Assembly (NCBI RefSeq): GCF_030373245.1
Contig: NZ_JAUCZF010000001.1
Span: 62,001-126,000, forward strand
DNA length: 64,000 nt
Reading direction: 5' to 3'
Source: Hydrogenophaga sp.
GTDB taxonomy: Bacteria > Pseudomonadota > Gammaproteobacteria > Burkholderiales > Burkholderiaceae_C
The position numbers and the translations under genes are program-made. This document shows positions 56,019 to 64,000 of the stretch, piece by piece (the first letter of the stretch is position 1; each line of letters opens with the position of its first letter). The notes below the pieces were generated by a model. That model saw only the letters and a program-made list of their open reading frames with translations, had not been told where the DNA came from and ran no database searches.

Positions 56019-56903
56019 ATGAACACGATCACACCGCACTGCAGCACCCCGGTCGCCCGGGCCTTGCTCGACCAGATGGACGTGATCGCAGCGCGCTTTC
56101 CCCCAGCGCCCGTGGCACGCCTGCACATCCCCGCCCGGGCGCCCACCGGGCAGCCCCACGACGCCGAGTTTTGCGCCATCGAACTGGCCGACGGCAGCAT
56201 GGGCTTGTCCTATGTGCTGCTCGGTGACACGCTGCACGCACTGTTGGCGCGCCACGACCACGCGCGAAGCACGCCGCCACTGGCCGGTGTCGATCCGATG
56301 GCGCTCGCTCAGCCGCTGGTCGGTGGCGACCCGGTGGAACGCGCACTTGCGCTGGCGGTCGTCAACGCGATGACCGACGCTGTGTGGCGTCGGATTGGTT
56401 ACGAGCCGCCAGCCGCCGGCAATTCCCTGGGCGACATCGCGCTGAGCTCCAGCGATCACCTGGGCATGATCGGCTTCTTTCCACCGCTGGTGCGCCGCAT
56501 CACCGAGGCCGGCGGGCGGCTGAGCGTGGTTGAGATGAACACCGAAATGGTGGCGCGCCAGCAAGCGCGCTTCCCGGGCGTGAGCATTTCCCAGGACAGA
56601 GACACACTGCGCGACTGCAACCTGGTCGTCGGCACCTCGACCATGCTGCTCAACGACACGCTCGACGCCATGCTCGCCGCAGCGCCGAACGCCCAGCGCT
56701 TCGCAGTCATCGGCCCGTCGGCAGGGCTATGGCCCGATGTATTGTTCGAGCGCGGCGTGACGCTGCTCGGTGGTACCCGGGTGACCGATCGCGCCGCCTT
56801 CCGCGACGCCCTGGCGGCAGGTGATTCGTGGAGCGCCTGCACGCAGAAGTTTGCAATCCATCGCGAGAGTTGGCCAGGCTGGCGATTGCTCGCCGGCACC
56901 TGA
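56019..56903 (+). CDS. DUF364 / DUF4213 Rossmann-like protein
   Basis: A 294-residue protein. The N-terminal part ([20 protein letters not shown]) fits DUF4213 and the C-terminal part ([20 protein letters not shown], then [20 protein letters not shown]) fits DUF364 (PF04016). The fold is related to enolase-N plus Rossmann and some members are linked to metal or tetrapyrrole metabolism. Function here is unknown. It diverges from acnA and ends at a strong terminator facing acnB. Confidence 0.85.
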   Translation: MNTITPHCSTPVARALLDQMDVIAARFPPAPVARLHIPARAPTGQPHDAEFCAIELADGSMGLSYVLLGDTLHALLARHDHARSTPPLAGVDPMALAQPLVGGDPVERALALAVVNAMTDAVWRRIGYEPPAAGNSLGDIALSSSDHLGMIGFFPPLVRRITEAGGRLSVVEMNTEMVARQQARFPGVSISQDRDTLRDCNLVVGTSTMLLNDTLDAMLAAAPNAQRFAVIGPSAGLWPDVLFERGVTLLGGTRVTDRAAFRDALAAGDSWSACTQKFAIHRESWPGWRLLAGT

Positions 56904-56915
56904 GGCGAGCCCCAA

Positions 56916-56946
56916 AAAAGAAAGCGGCCCGAAGGCCGCTTTCTTT
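56916..56946. terminator. Bidirectional intrinsic terminator between the DUF364 gene and acnB
   Basis: AAAGAAAGCGGCC and GGCCGCTTTCTTT pair perfectly around a CGAA tetraloop, with an A run on the left. It lies between two convergent genes. Confidence 0.93.
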
Positions 56947-56966
56947 GGACGACTCAGCCAATCAGC

Positions 56967-59567
56967 TTACGCCGTGACGCCTTTGGCCGTCTCTGCGTAT
57001 TCCTCAATCTGGTCGAAGTTCATGTAGCGGTAGGTGTCGGCGGCGTCTTTGTTGATGACGCCCATGGCTTGGTGATATTCCGCCACGGTGGGGATCTTGC
57101 CCAGTTTGGACGCAATTGCCGCCAGCTCGGCCGAAGCGAGGAACACGTTGGTGTTCTTGCCCAGGCGGTTGGGGAAGTTGCGCGTGCTGGTGGAGACCAC
57201 AGTCGCGCCTTCGCGCACCTGCGCCTGATTGCCCATGCACAGGCTGCAGCCCGGCATTTCGGTGCGGGCGCCGGCGGCACCAAAGCTGGCGTAGTGACCT
57301 TCCTTGATGAGCTCGCTCTCGTCCATCTTGGTGGGCGGCGCCACCCACAGCTTGACCGGGATGTCGCGGCTGCCGCCGAGCAGCTTGGCCGCCGCACGGA
57401 AATGGCCGATGTTGGTCATGCAAGAACCAATAAAGGCTTCGTCGATCTTGGTGCCGGCCACGTCAGACAGGAACTTGGCGTCATCCGGATCGTTCGGGCA
57501 GCAGAGGATGGGTTCCTTGATGTCGGCCAGGTCGATCTCAATGACGTGCGCGTATTCGGCGTCTTTGTCGGCTTCGAGCAGCTCGGGCTTGGCCAGCCAG
57601 GCTTCGACCTTCTCGATGCGGCGCTGCAGGGTGCGCTTGTCTTCGTAGCCGTCGGCGATCATGTTCTTCATCAGCACGATGTTGCTGGTGAGGTATTCCT
57701 TGATCGGCTCGGGGTTGAGCTTGATGGTACAGCCGGCAGCCGAGCGCTCGGCGGACGCGTCAGACAACTCAAAAGCTTGCTCGACCTTGAGGTTGGGCAG
57801 GCCTTCAATTTCCAGAATGCGACCGGAGAATTCGTTAATCTTGCCGGCCTTGGCCACGGTCAACAAACCTTGCTTGATGGCGTACAGCGGAATGGCGTGC
57901 ACCAGGTCGCGCAGGGTCACGCCGGGCTGCATTTCACCTTTGAAACGCACCAGCACCGACTCGGGCATGTCCAGCGGCATCACGCCGGTGGCGGCACCAA
58001 AAGCCACGAGCCCGGAACCTGCGGGGAAGGAGATGCCAATGGGGAAGCGGGTGTGGCTGTCGCCACCGGTGCCCACGGTGTCGGGCAGCAGCAGGCGGTT
58101 GAGCCAGCTGTGGATCACGCCGTCACCTGGGCGCAGGGCCACGCCGCCGCGGCTGCTGATGAAGGCGGGCAGTTCGCGGTGCGTCTTCACGTCCACGGGC
58201 TTGGGGTAGGCGGCGGTGTGGCAGAAGCTCTGCATCACCAGATCGGCGCTGAAACCCAGGCAAGCCAGGTCTTTCAGCTCGTCGCGGGTCATGGGGCCGG
58301 TGGTGTCCTGGCTGCCCACGGTGGTCATCTTGGGTTCGCAGTAGGTGCCGGGGCGCACGCCCTGGCCTTCGGGCAAACCAACCGCACGGCCGACCATTTT
58401 TTGCGCCAGCGTGAAGCCGGCTTTGGTGGCCACGGGGGTGCTGGGCAGGCGGAACAGCGTGGACGCTGGCAGGCCCAGGAATTCGCGGGCCTTGGCGGTC
58501 AGCGAACGGCCAATGATCAGGTTGATGCGGCCGCCGGCGCGCACTTCGTCAAACAGCACATCACTCTTGAGCTTGAACTCAGCCACGGTTTGGCCGTTCT
58601 TGACCAGCTTGCCGTCGTAGGGCAACACGTCCACCACGTCGCCCATTTCGAGCTTGGAAACGTCCACTTCGATGGGCAGCGAGCCCGAGTCTTCCTGTGT
58701 GTTGAAGAAAATGGGGGCAATCTTGCCGCCCAGGGTGACGCCGCCGAAGCGCTTATTGGGCACAAACGGGATGTCCTGGCCGGTGGCCCAGACCACCGAG
58801 TTGGTGGCCGACTTGCGCGAAGATCCGGTGCCGACCACGTCGCCCACATAGGCCACGAGGTTGCCCTTTTTCTTCAGGTCTTCGATGAACTGCATCGGGC
58901 CGCGCTTGCCGTCTTCCTCGGGCTTGAAGGCTGCGTCCGGGCGGGTGTTCTTCAGCATCGCGAGGTAGTGCATCGGGATGTCCGGTCGCGTGGTGGCATC
59001 CGGGGCGGGCGAGAGATCGTCGGTGTTGGTCTCACCCGGCACCTTGAACACGGTGACGGTGATCTTCTTCTCGACTTCCGGTCGGCTGGTGAACCACTCA
59101 CCGTCGGCCCAGCTTTGCATCACTTCCTTGGCGACGGCGTTGCCGGCCTTGGCTTTTTCAGCCACGTCGTTGAAGAAGTCGAACATCAACAGCGTTTTCT
59201 TCAACGCGGCACCGGCCACAGTGGCCACCTCGGCATCGTCCAGCAACTCGATCAGCGGGTGCACGTTGTAACCGCCCACCATGGTGCCCAGCAGTTCGGT
59301 GGCTTTGGCTTTGCTGACCAGCTGGACCTTCTCGTCGCCGTGCGCCACAGCGGCCAGGAAGCTGGCCTTGACCTTGGCCGCGTCGTCCACACCCGGTGGC
59401 ACCCGGTGGGTGAGCAAGTCCATCAGGAAGGCGTCTTCGCCGACGGGCGGGCTCTTGATCAGCTCGATCAGCGCGGCCACCTGCTTGGCGTCCAGCGGCA
59501 ACGGCGGAATACCCAGGGCGGCGCGCTCGGCCGTGTGGGCGCGGTAGGTGGTGAGGAAGTCGGACAT
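56967..59567 (-). CDS. acnB: Bifunctional aconitate hydratase 2 / 2-methylisocitrate dehydratase
   Basis: An 866-residue AcnB. The HEAT-like N-terminal domain, the swivelling domain and the cluster-binding Cys ([14 protein letters not shown] and GCSLCMGNQ) are present in the order specific to AcnB, which differs from AcnA. It is the main TCA aconitase in many proteobacteria. It is the last gene of mdh - lyase - acnB on the minus strand, 41 bp after the lyase gene. Confidence 0.96.
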   Translation of the reverse strand: MSDFLTTYRAHTAERAALGIPPLPLDAKQVAALIELIKSPPVGEDAFLMDLLTHRVPPGVDDAAKVKASFLAAVAHGDEKVQLVSKAKATELLGTMVGGYNVHPLIELLDDAEVATVAGAALKKTLLMFDFFNDVAEKAKAGNAVAKEVMQSWADGEWFTSRPEVEKKITVTVFKVPGETNTDDLSPAPDATTRPDIPMHYLAMLKNTRPDAAFKPEEDGKRGPMQFIEDLKKKGNLVAYVGDVVGTGSSRKSATNSVVWATGQDIPFVPNKRFGGVTLGGKIAPIFFNTQEDSGSLPIEVDVSKLEMGDVVDVLPYDGKLVKNGQTVAEFKLKSDVLFDEVRAGGRINLIIGRSLTAKAREFLGLPASTLFRLPSTPVATKAGFTLAQKMVGRAVGLPEGQGVRPGTYCEPKMTTVGSQDTTGPMTRDELKDLACLGFSADLVMQSFCHTAAYPKPVDVKTHRELPAFISSRGGVALRPGDGVIHSWLNRLLLPDTVGTGGDSHTRFPIGISFPAGSGLVAFGAATGVMPLDMPESVLVRFKGEMQPGVTLRDLVHAIPLYAIKQGLLTVAKAGKINEFSGRILEIEGLPNLKVEQAFELSDASAERSAAGCTIKLNPEPIKEYLTSNIVLMKNMIADGYEDKRTLQRRIEKVEAWLAKPELLEADKDAEYAHVIEIDLADIKEPILCCPNDPDDAKFLSDVAGTKIDEAFIGSCMTNIGHFRAAAKLLGGSRDIPVKLWVAPPTKMDESELIKEGHYASFGAAGARTEMPGCSLCMGNQAQVREGATVVSTSTRNFPNRLGKNTNVFLASAELAAIASKLGKIPTVAEYHQAMGVINKDAADTYRYMNFDQIEEYAETAKGVTA

Positions 59568-59608
59568 GGTTTTCTCCAGAGAAGTGGGAGGGAACGAAGC
59601 TCAGAAAG

Positions 59609-60619
59609 TCAATGCAGCGCGGGCTCGGCGGTTAAGCTCTGAAACCAGTGCGCCACGGTGTCGGGCAGAGCGTGGCCGGTCTGATGGGCGCGCACCAGCA
59701 CCTGCCAGTAAAAGCGGTAGGAGGCGCGGTCATGCAGGCGGCCTTCCACCGAGACCGGCGCCCAGTCGGCTGCGACCGCGCAGCCCAGCACGGCCGCGGC
59801 TTGCTGTACCTCGCCGTCGCTGGGTGCAAACGCCGCCAGGATGGGTCGTATCTGGTCGGGGTGGATGCTCCACATGCGCGTGTAGCCGAGCTCACGGGCT
59901 GCGCGACGCGCCGCGATCTGCAGCGCATCGGTGTTGCGAAATTCGGTCACCACGTTGTGCGAGGGCACCTTGCCGTGGGCATGGCAGGCCGACGCAATGG
60001 CCAGCTTGGCGCGCTGCACCAGCGGGTGCGAAAACTGGCCCGCGACGCCCATGGCGTCAGCGGGGATGGCGCCGCCGTGCGCCGACACAAAGTCCATCAG
60101 CCCGAAGCTCAGCGATTGCACCCGCGGGTGGGCCGCGATGTCGAACGCGCGGTGCACTGCCGCTGGTGATTCGATGAGCACGTGCAGCGGCAGGGCCGAG
60201 GCACCCGCAGCATCCACCGCTTTGATGGCCCGCAACACGTCGGCGAGCGACTCGACCTTGGGCACCATGAGGTGACGCAGGCGATGGCCCGCGCGACCCG
60301 CGATTTCGGACACATCAGCATCGAACGAAGGGTGGTCCACCGGATGCACGCGTACCGCGACGCGGGCATCGGCCGCCGCACCCAGGATCAGCTCAGTGAC
60401 CAGGGCAGCATGCTCAGTTTCGCCCCCTACGGGCGCACCGTCTTCGCAGTCCAGCGTTACGTCAAACACGCAGGTACCGAACTCAGCCGTCAACTCAGAC
60501 TGAAGCTGCAGGCTCTTGTGCATGCGCGCCTCGACCCCGCTGTAGTGATCGCAAACAGGCAAAGCCCAGGCCGAAGCCTGGGCACCCAGCAGCACGTCAC
60601 GGGGGTGGGCAGCGTTCAT
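59609..60619 (-). CDS. HpcH/HpaI aldolase / CitE-like CoA-ester lyase
   Basis: A 336-residue member of the HpcH/HpaI family. [20 protein letters not shown] holds the acidic metal ligands, [11 protein letters not shown] the Arg, [16 protein letters not shown] the second metal Glu, and [20 protein letters not shown] and [11 protein letters not shown] follow. Relatives are malyl-CoA, citramalyl-CoA or beta-methylmalyl-CoA lyases. Position between mdh and acnB suggests a malate- or citramalate-linked reaction. The ATG at 60619 is chosen because the upstream frame overlaps mdh. Confidence 0.88.
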   Translation of the reverse strand: MNAAHPRDVLLGAQASAWALPVCDHYSGVEARMHKSLQLQSELTAEFGTCVFDVTLDCEDGAPVGGETEHAALVTELILGAAADARVAVRVHPVDHPSFDADVSEIAGRAGHRLRHLMVPKVESLADVLRAIKAVDAAGASALPLHVLIESPAAVHRAFDIAAHPRVQSLSFGLMDFVSAHGGAIPADAMGVAGQFSHPLVQRAKLAIASACHAHGKVPSHNVVTEFRNTDALQIAARRAARELGYTRMWSIHPDQIRPILAAFAPSDGEVQQAAAVLGCAVAADWAPVSVEGRLHDRASYRFYWQVLVRAHQTGHALPDTVAHWFQSLTAEPALH

Positions 60620-60635
60620 GGGCAGCGAGCGGCCA

Positions 60636-61622
60636 TCAAAGCAGGTGCTTGACGCCGTCTTTCTCGCCCTCGAGTTCGGCCAGTGTCTTGTTGATGCATT
60701 CCTGCGAGAACGCGTCGATCTCCAGACCTTCGACAACCTTGTATTCGCCGTTGGCGCAGATGACGGGGAAGCCGAACATCACGTCCTTCGGAATGCCGTA
60801 CCAGCCTTGCGACGGAATGCCCATGGTGACCCATTCACCGTTGGTGCCCAGCGCCCAGTCGCGCATGTGGTCGATGGCGGCATTGGCGGCGGAGGCCGCG
60901 CTGGAGAGGCCACGCGCTTCGATGATGGCGGCGCCGCGCTTGCCCACTGTGGGCAGGAATACATCCTTGTTCCAAGCCTGGTCGTTGATCATGTCCTTGA
61001 CCGATGCGCCGTCGATGGTGGCGAAGCGGTAATCGGCGTACATGGTGGGCGAGTGGTTGCCCCACACGGCCAGCTTCTTGATGCTGGAGACGGCCTTGCC
61101 GGTCTTGGCGGCCAGCTGGCTGGCGGCGCGGTTGTGGTCCAGGCGCAGCATGGCGGTGAAGTTGCCCGGCTTCAGATCGGGCGCGCTCTTCATGGCGATG
61201 TAGGCGTTGGTATTGGCCGGGTTGCCCACCACCAGCACCTTGACGTCGCGGCTGGCCACAGCGTTGAGCGCCTTGCCCTGCGCGATGAAGATGGCACCGT
61301 TGATGGCGAGCAGCTCGGCACGCTCCATGCCGGGGCCGCGGGGTCGCGAGCCGACCAGCAACGCGTAGTCGGCATCTTTGAACGCTGTCATCGGGTCGCC
61401 GTGAGCGGTCATTTCCACCAGCAGCGGGAAGGCGCAATCGTCCAACTCCATCATCACGCCCTTGAGCGCCTTCTGGGCCTTTTCATCGGGAATTTCCAGC
61501 AGTTGCAGGATCACGGGCTGGTCTTTGCCCAGCATTTCGCCCGAGGCGATGCGAAACAGCAGGGCATAACCGATCTGGCCAGCGGCTCCAGTGACGGCAA
61601 CTCGGACAGGCTTCTTGCTCAT
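60636..61622 (-). CDS. mdh: Malate dehydrogenase
   Basis: A 328-residue NAD enzyme of the Betaproteobacterial/cytosolic type. [36 protein letters not shown] and the catalytic [14 protein letters not shown] with His are diagnostic. The ATG has GGAG at a good distance. It heads the mdh-lyase-acnB unit and diverges from the GntR gene across 214 bp that contain the palindrome TCTTATATAAGA. Confidence 0.97.
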   Translation of the reverse strand: MSKKPVRVAVTGAAGQIGYALLFRIASGEMLGKDQPVILQLLEIPDEKAQKALKGVMMELDDCAFPLLVEMTAHGDPMTAFKDADYALLVGSRPRGPGMERAELLAINGAIFIAQGKALNAVASRDVKVLVVGNPANTNAYIAMKSAPDLKPGNFTAMLRLDHNRAASQLAAKTGKAVSSIKKLAVWGNHSPTMYADYRFATIDGASVKDMINDQAWNKDVFLPTVGKRGAAIIEARGLSSAASAANAAIDHMRDWALGTNGEWVTMGIPSQGWYGIPKDVMFGFPVICANGEYKVVEGLEIDAFSQECINKTLAELEGEKDGVKHLL

Positions 61623-61774
61623 GTGAAAACTCCAGAATGGGACGGTGGAAATGAAGGAGAGACCGGGGGACCAAGCCCCAGGGGACGGCGGCCACCAGCC
61701 TGCGGGAAAACCCGGAAAACGGGGGTCAAAGTCAGCGTTGAAGTGTACCCGCGGAAACCCTGATACGTCAATTT

Positions 61775-61794
61775 GTCTTATGTCTTATATAAGA
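61775..61794. promoter_or_regulatory. Candidate GntR operator between mdh and the GntR gene
   Basis: GTCTTAT is followed at once by GTCTTATATAAGA, whose last 12 bases form the perfect palindrome TCTTATATAAGA (61783-61794). It lies in the divergent region of the regulator gene and mdh, and an identical palindrome occurs upstream of argD. GntR regulators commonly bind such short AT-rich dyads. Confidence 0.6.
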
Positions 61795-61836
61795 TATGAT
61801 TGCAACACTTGGCGGCCTCTGGCGCCATCAGCCTTC

Positions 61837-62661
61837 ATGCCCACTTCGCCCGCCACTCCTCCCTCAATGCCAGCCGACCTGCCCTCGTCGGATGCCCGTG
61901 CTGGCAGCGCAGAAGTCGACACCGCGGGCCAGATCGCGCCGGCCTTCAGCCCCCTGTATCAACAGATCAAGACACTCATTCTGCGCAGCCTGCAGGCGGG
62001 CGAATGGAAGCCGGGCGACGCGATTCCCAGCGAGTTCGATCTGGCCGCACGCTTCCGAGTCAGCCAGGGTACGGTGCGCAAGGCGATCGACGAACTCGCC
62101 ACGGACAACCTGCTGGTGCGCCGCCAGGGCAAGGGCACCTTTGTGGCCACCCACGCCGAGCAGCACATCCAGTACCGCTTCCTGCGCCTTTTGCCCGATA
62201 CCGGTGACCTGGAAAGCCAGGGGCCAGCCGAGCGCCACATCATCGACTGCCGCCGCCAGCGCGCCAGCGCAGAGGTGGCGCGCCAACTGGGTGCCCGTAC
62301 TGGCGACCCGGTGCTGCAGGTGCGACGCGTGCTGTCGTTTGACGCGTCACCAGCCATCCTGGAAGAGATCTGGTTGCCGGGCGGTCCGTTCAAGGGCCTC
62401 ACGGTGGAGACCCTGTCTGATGACACAGGCCCGATGTACGCCCTGTTCGAAACCCAGTTTGGAGTGCGCATGGTGCGCGCAGTCGAGAAAATCAAGGCGG
62501 TCAGCGCCGATGCGGAAGCCGCGGCGCTGCTCAAGGTGGCCGAAGGCGCGCCTCTTCTGAGCGTGGAGCGGATCGCCTACACCTACAACGATGTACCGAT
62601 GGAGCTGCGGCGCGGCCTCTACCGCACCGACGGCCGGCACTACCGCAACGAGTTGAACTGA
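61837..62661 (+). CDS. GntR-family transcriptional regulator (HutC type)
   Basis: A 274-residue regulator. The winged-helix domain is FSPLYQQIKTLILRSLQAGE, IPSEFDLAARFRVSQGTVRK and LLVRRQGKGTFVATH; a UTRA effector domain of HutC type follows (VLQVRRVLSFDASPAILEEI to AYTYNDVPMELRRGLYRTDG). The ligand is unknown. It stands between mdh and sdhC, so control of TCA genes is likely by position. The ATG at 61837 is the first after the palindrome; another ten codons later is possible. Confidence 0.9.
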   Translation: MPTSPATPPSMPADLPSSDARAGSAEVDTAGQIAPAFSPLYQQIKTLILRSLQAGEWKPGDAIPSEFDLAARFRVSQGTVRKAIDELATDNLLVRRQGKGTFVATHAEQHIQYRFLRLLPDTGDLESQGPAERHIIDCRRQRASAEVARQLGARTGDPVLQVRRVLSFDASPAILEEIWLPGGPFKGLTVETLSDDTGPMYALFETQFGVRMVRAVEKIKAVSADAEAAALLKVAEGAPLLSVERIAYTYNDVPMELRRGLYRTDGRHYRNELN

Positions 62662-62821
62662 GCTGAACACGCGACACCGAGTACGTTGCAGGTCAATCGC
62701 CCCGGCGTCAGCCTCCAGTATGTTGCCTTGCCCTAGAATTTGAGCCCTGCGCGACCGAGTTACCAAGCCGTCACATCGCCTGCCAACCTCCCGCTCCCAC
62801 CTCCGCAAGAAAGCCCCCACC

Positions 62822-63253
62822 ATGACCGAATTGAGCCGCAAGCGGCCCGAGTTCCGCAACATCAATGCGTTCAAGGACCTCACCACCTATCGCCTGCCTC
62901 CAGCTGGGTGGGTCTCCATTCTGCACCGCGCCAGCGGCGGCCTGATGTTTGTGCTGCTGCCCCTGATCGTCTGGCTGTTCGACACCTCCATCTCCTCCGA
63001 AATCTCGTTTGCCCGCTTCACCTCGGCATTTGCAGCTGGCATCGGTTTTTTGCCTGGCTGGCTCTTCAAGTTGGTGGTGCTGGCCCTCATCTGGGCCTAT
63101 CTGCACCACCTCATCGCCGGGCTGCGCCATCTGTTCATGGACGCGCGCCACGCCGTGACCAAGGAATTCGGCAAGTCGTCGGCCATCGTGACGCTGGCGC
63201 TGAGCATCGGCCTCACCCTGGTGCTGGGAGCCAAGCTCTTCGGCCTGTACTGA
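62822..63253 (+). CDS. sdhC: Succinate dehydrogenase cytochrome b556 subunit
   Basis: A 143-residue membrane subunit of complex II. KRPEFRNINAFKDLTTYRLP and SILHRASGGLMF carry the quinone-site Ser and Arg region, three membrane helices follow, and the heme His lies in LHHLIAGLRHLFMD. First gene of the sdh operon. The 160-bp gap behind the GntR gene contains its promoter but no copy of the palindrome. Confidence 0.95.
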   Translation: MTELSRKRPEFRNINAFKDLTTYRLPPAGWVSILHRASGGLMFVLLPLIVWLFDTSISSEISFARFTSAFAAGIGFLPGWLFKLVVLALIWAYLHHLIAGLRHLFMDARHAVTKEFGKSSAIVTLALSIGLTLVLGAKLFGLY

Positions 63254-63277
63254 GCCACACCAAAAGGATCACCCACC

Positions 63278-63643
63278 ATGTCTGTCAACTACGGTTCCAA
63301 ACGCGTCGTCACCGGCGCCCACTACGGTCTACGCGACTGGCTGGCCCAGCGTCTCACCGCCGCCGTGATGGCGGTCTTCACCCTCATCGTCCTGCTGCAG
63401 GTGTTGTTCACCTCGGGACCCATCGGCTACGAATCCTGGGCCGGCATCTTTGCTGCCCAGTGGATGAAGGCCCTCACCTTCGTTGTGTTACTGGCCCTCA
63501 CCTACCATGTGTGGGTCGGCATGCGCGATATCTGGATGGACTATGTGAAGCCCGCCGGTGTCCGCGTCGTGCTGCACGTGTTCACGATGGTCTGGCTGGT
63601 CGCCTGTCTGGGCTGGGCCGTTCAAGTTCTCTGGAGGCTCTGA
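63278..63643 (+). CDS. sdhD: Succinate dehydrogenase membrane anchor subunit
   Basis: A 121-residue protein with three membrane helices. [20 protein letters not shown] and [17 protein letters not shown] are typical, the latter with the heme- and quinone-site residues. It lies 24 bp after sdhC. Confidence 0.94.
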   Translation: MSVNYGSKRVVTGAHYGLRDWLAQRLTAAVMAVFTLIVLLQVLFTSGPIGYESWAGIFAAQWMKALTFVVLLALTYHVWVGMRDIWMDYVKPAGVRVVLHVFTMVWLVACLGWAVQVLWRL

Positions 63644-63647
63644 TTTC

Positions 63648-64000
63648 ATGTCCGCAACCGCAAATCTTCCCAAGCGTCAGTTTGACGTCGTCATCGTCGG
63701 TGCCGGCGGCTCTGGCATGCGCGCCTCGCTGCAACTGGCTCGCGCCGGCCTCAAGGTCGCCGTGCTGTCCAAGGTGTTCCCGACCCGTTCGCACACCGTG
63801 GCTGCGCAAGGCGGCATCGGCGCCTCGCTCGGCAACATGAATGAGGACAACTGGCACTACCACTTCTACGACACCATCAAGGGTTCGGACTGGCTGGGTG
63901 ATCAGGATGCGATCGAGTTCATGTGCCGCGAAGCACCCAAGGTCGTGTACGAACTTGAACACTTCGGCATGCCGTTCGACCGCAACCCGGATGGCACGAT
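63648..64000 (+). CDS. sdhA: Succinate dehydrogenase flavoprotein subunit, 5' part
   Basis: The first 117 codons are in the window. [20 protein letters not shown] is the FAD-binding motif and [18 protein letters not shown] holds the His that carries FAD covalently. GGAGG lies upstream of the ATG at 63648, which is four bases after the sdhD stop. Confidence 0.95.
   Translation, partial: MSATANLPKRQFDVVIVGAGGSGMRASLQLARAGLKVAVLSKVFPTRSHTVAAQGGIGASLGNMNEDNWHYHFYDTIKGSDWLGDQDAIEFMCREAPKVVYELEHFGMPFDRNPDGT

Noticed and set aside
55878..56564. N-terminal extension of AcnA upstream of the GTG
   Set aside because: It overlaps the opposite DUF364 gene and lacks homology; the GTG with AGGAG gives the family N-terminus.
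57069..59642. An 857-codon open frame opposite acnB
   Set aside because: It mirrors acnB over its whole length and reads as Gly/His/Val-rich sequence without motifs.

Overview
The window is high-GC, densely coded chromosomal DNA. Its gene content and order (DUF1631 protein, EttA, pdxH, purM, hda, DUF3579-argD-argF, murJ-rpsT, kynB-kynU-kynA, mdh-lyase-acnB, GntR-sdhCDA) point to a betaproteobacterium of the order Burkholderiales, most likely family Comamonadaceae and perhaps Hydrogenophaga-like. The family and genus are inferred from gene order and protein character, not measured. No rRNA, tRNA or CRISPR array was found.

Layout. 1-5.9 kb: the 5' end of ettA, a DUF1631 gene, an RhlE-type DEAD-box helicase with a Gly/Arg tail and an EEP-family hydrolase. 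5.9-12.4 kb: a cupin, a small Lys-rich exported protein, an OmpR-type response regulator with its sensor kinase, then a triad of secreted protein, ECF sigma factor and a membrane protein with C-terminal ankyrin repeats in the place of an anti-sigma factor, followed by an SDR oxidoreductase. 12.5-16.7 kb: a two-gene RND efflux pump. 16.9-20.2 kb: thioesterase, gloA, an OmpA-like protein, a ChaC-like protein, pdxH and a DUF6429 gene.

20.3-25.2 kb is the accessory part: an integron. Six gene cassettes lie on the minus strand, each followed by an attC site whose outer core is GTTAGGC/GCCTAAC or a variant. They lead away from an attI-like site and a divergent integron integrase gene. The integrase has one in-frame UAA in a position that is Tyr in relatives, no evident start codon downstream of its promoter, and an intact LexA box over its promoter. 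The array therefore looks frozen. Cassettes encode two GNAT acetyltransferases, a DUF3592 membrane protein and three proteins of unknown function.

25.2-38.3 kb: folK, pcnB, a HAD phosphatase, hda and an AI-2E transporter on the minus strand; purM and an MFS transporter on the plus strand; a Rossmann protein, a PA2779/PA2778 pair (small membrane protein and C39-like lipoprotein peptidase), SirB1-like protein, murJ, rpsT, dodecin and DUF3579. 38.3-46.1 kb: argD, argF, a run of small genes (GNAT, unknown, YkgJ, methyltransferase) and the tryptophan-to-anthranilate operon kynB-kynU-kynA, whose kynU carries an in-frame repeat insertion. 46.2-52.9 kb (minus strand): Bug-type solute receptor, FAD monooxygenase, VWA protein, DUF58 protein, MoxR ATPase and S1C protease. 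53-64 kb: TCA cycle genes acnA, acnB, a CoA-ester-lyase-like gene, mdh, a GntR/HutC regulator and sdhC-sdhD-sdhA, the last running off the window.

A perfect 12-bp palindrome, TCTTATATAAGA, sits between mdh and the GntR gene and again upstream of argD, which suggests a shared regulator. A small family of intergenic repeats is scattered near argD/argF, kynA and the MoxR gene.
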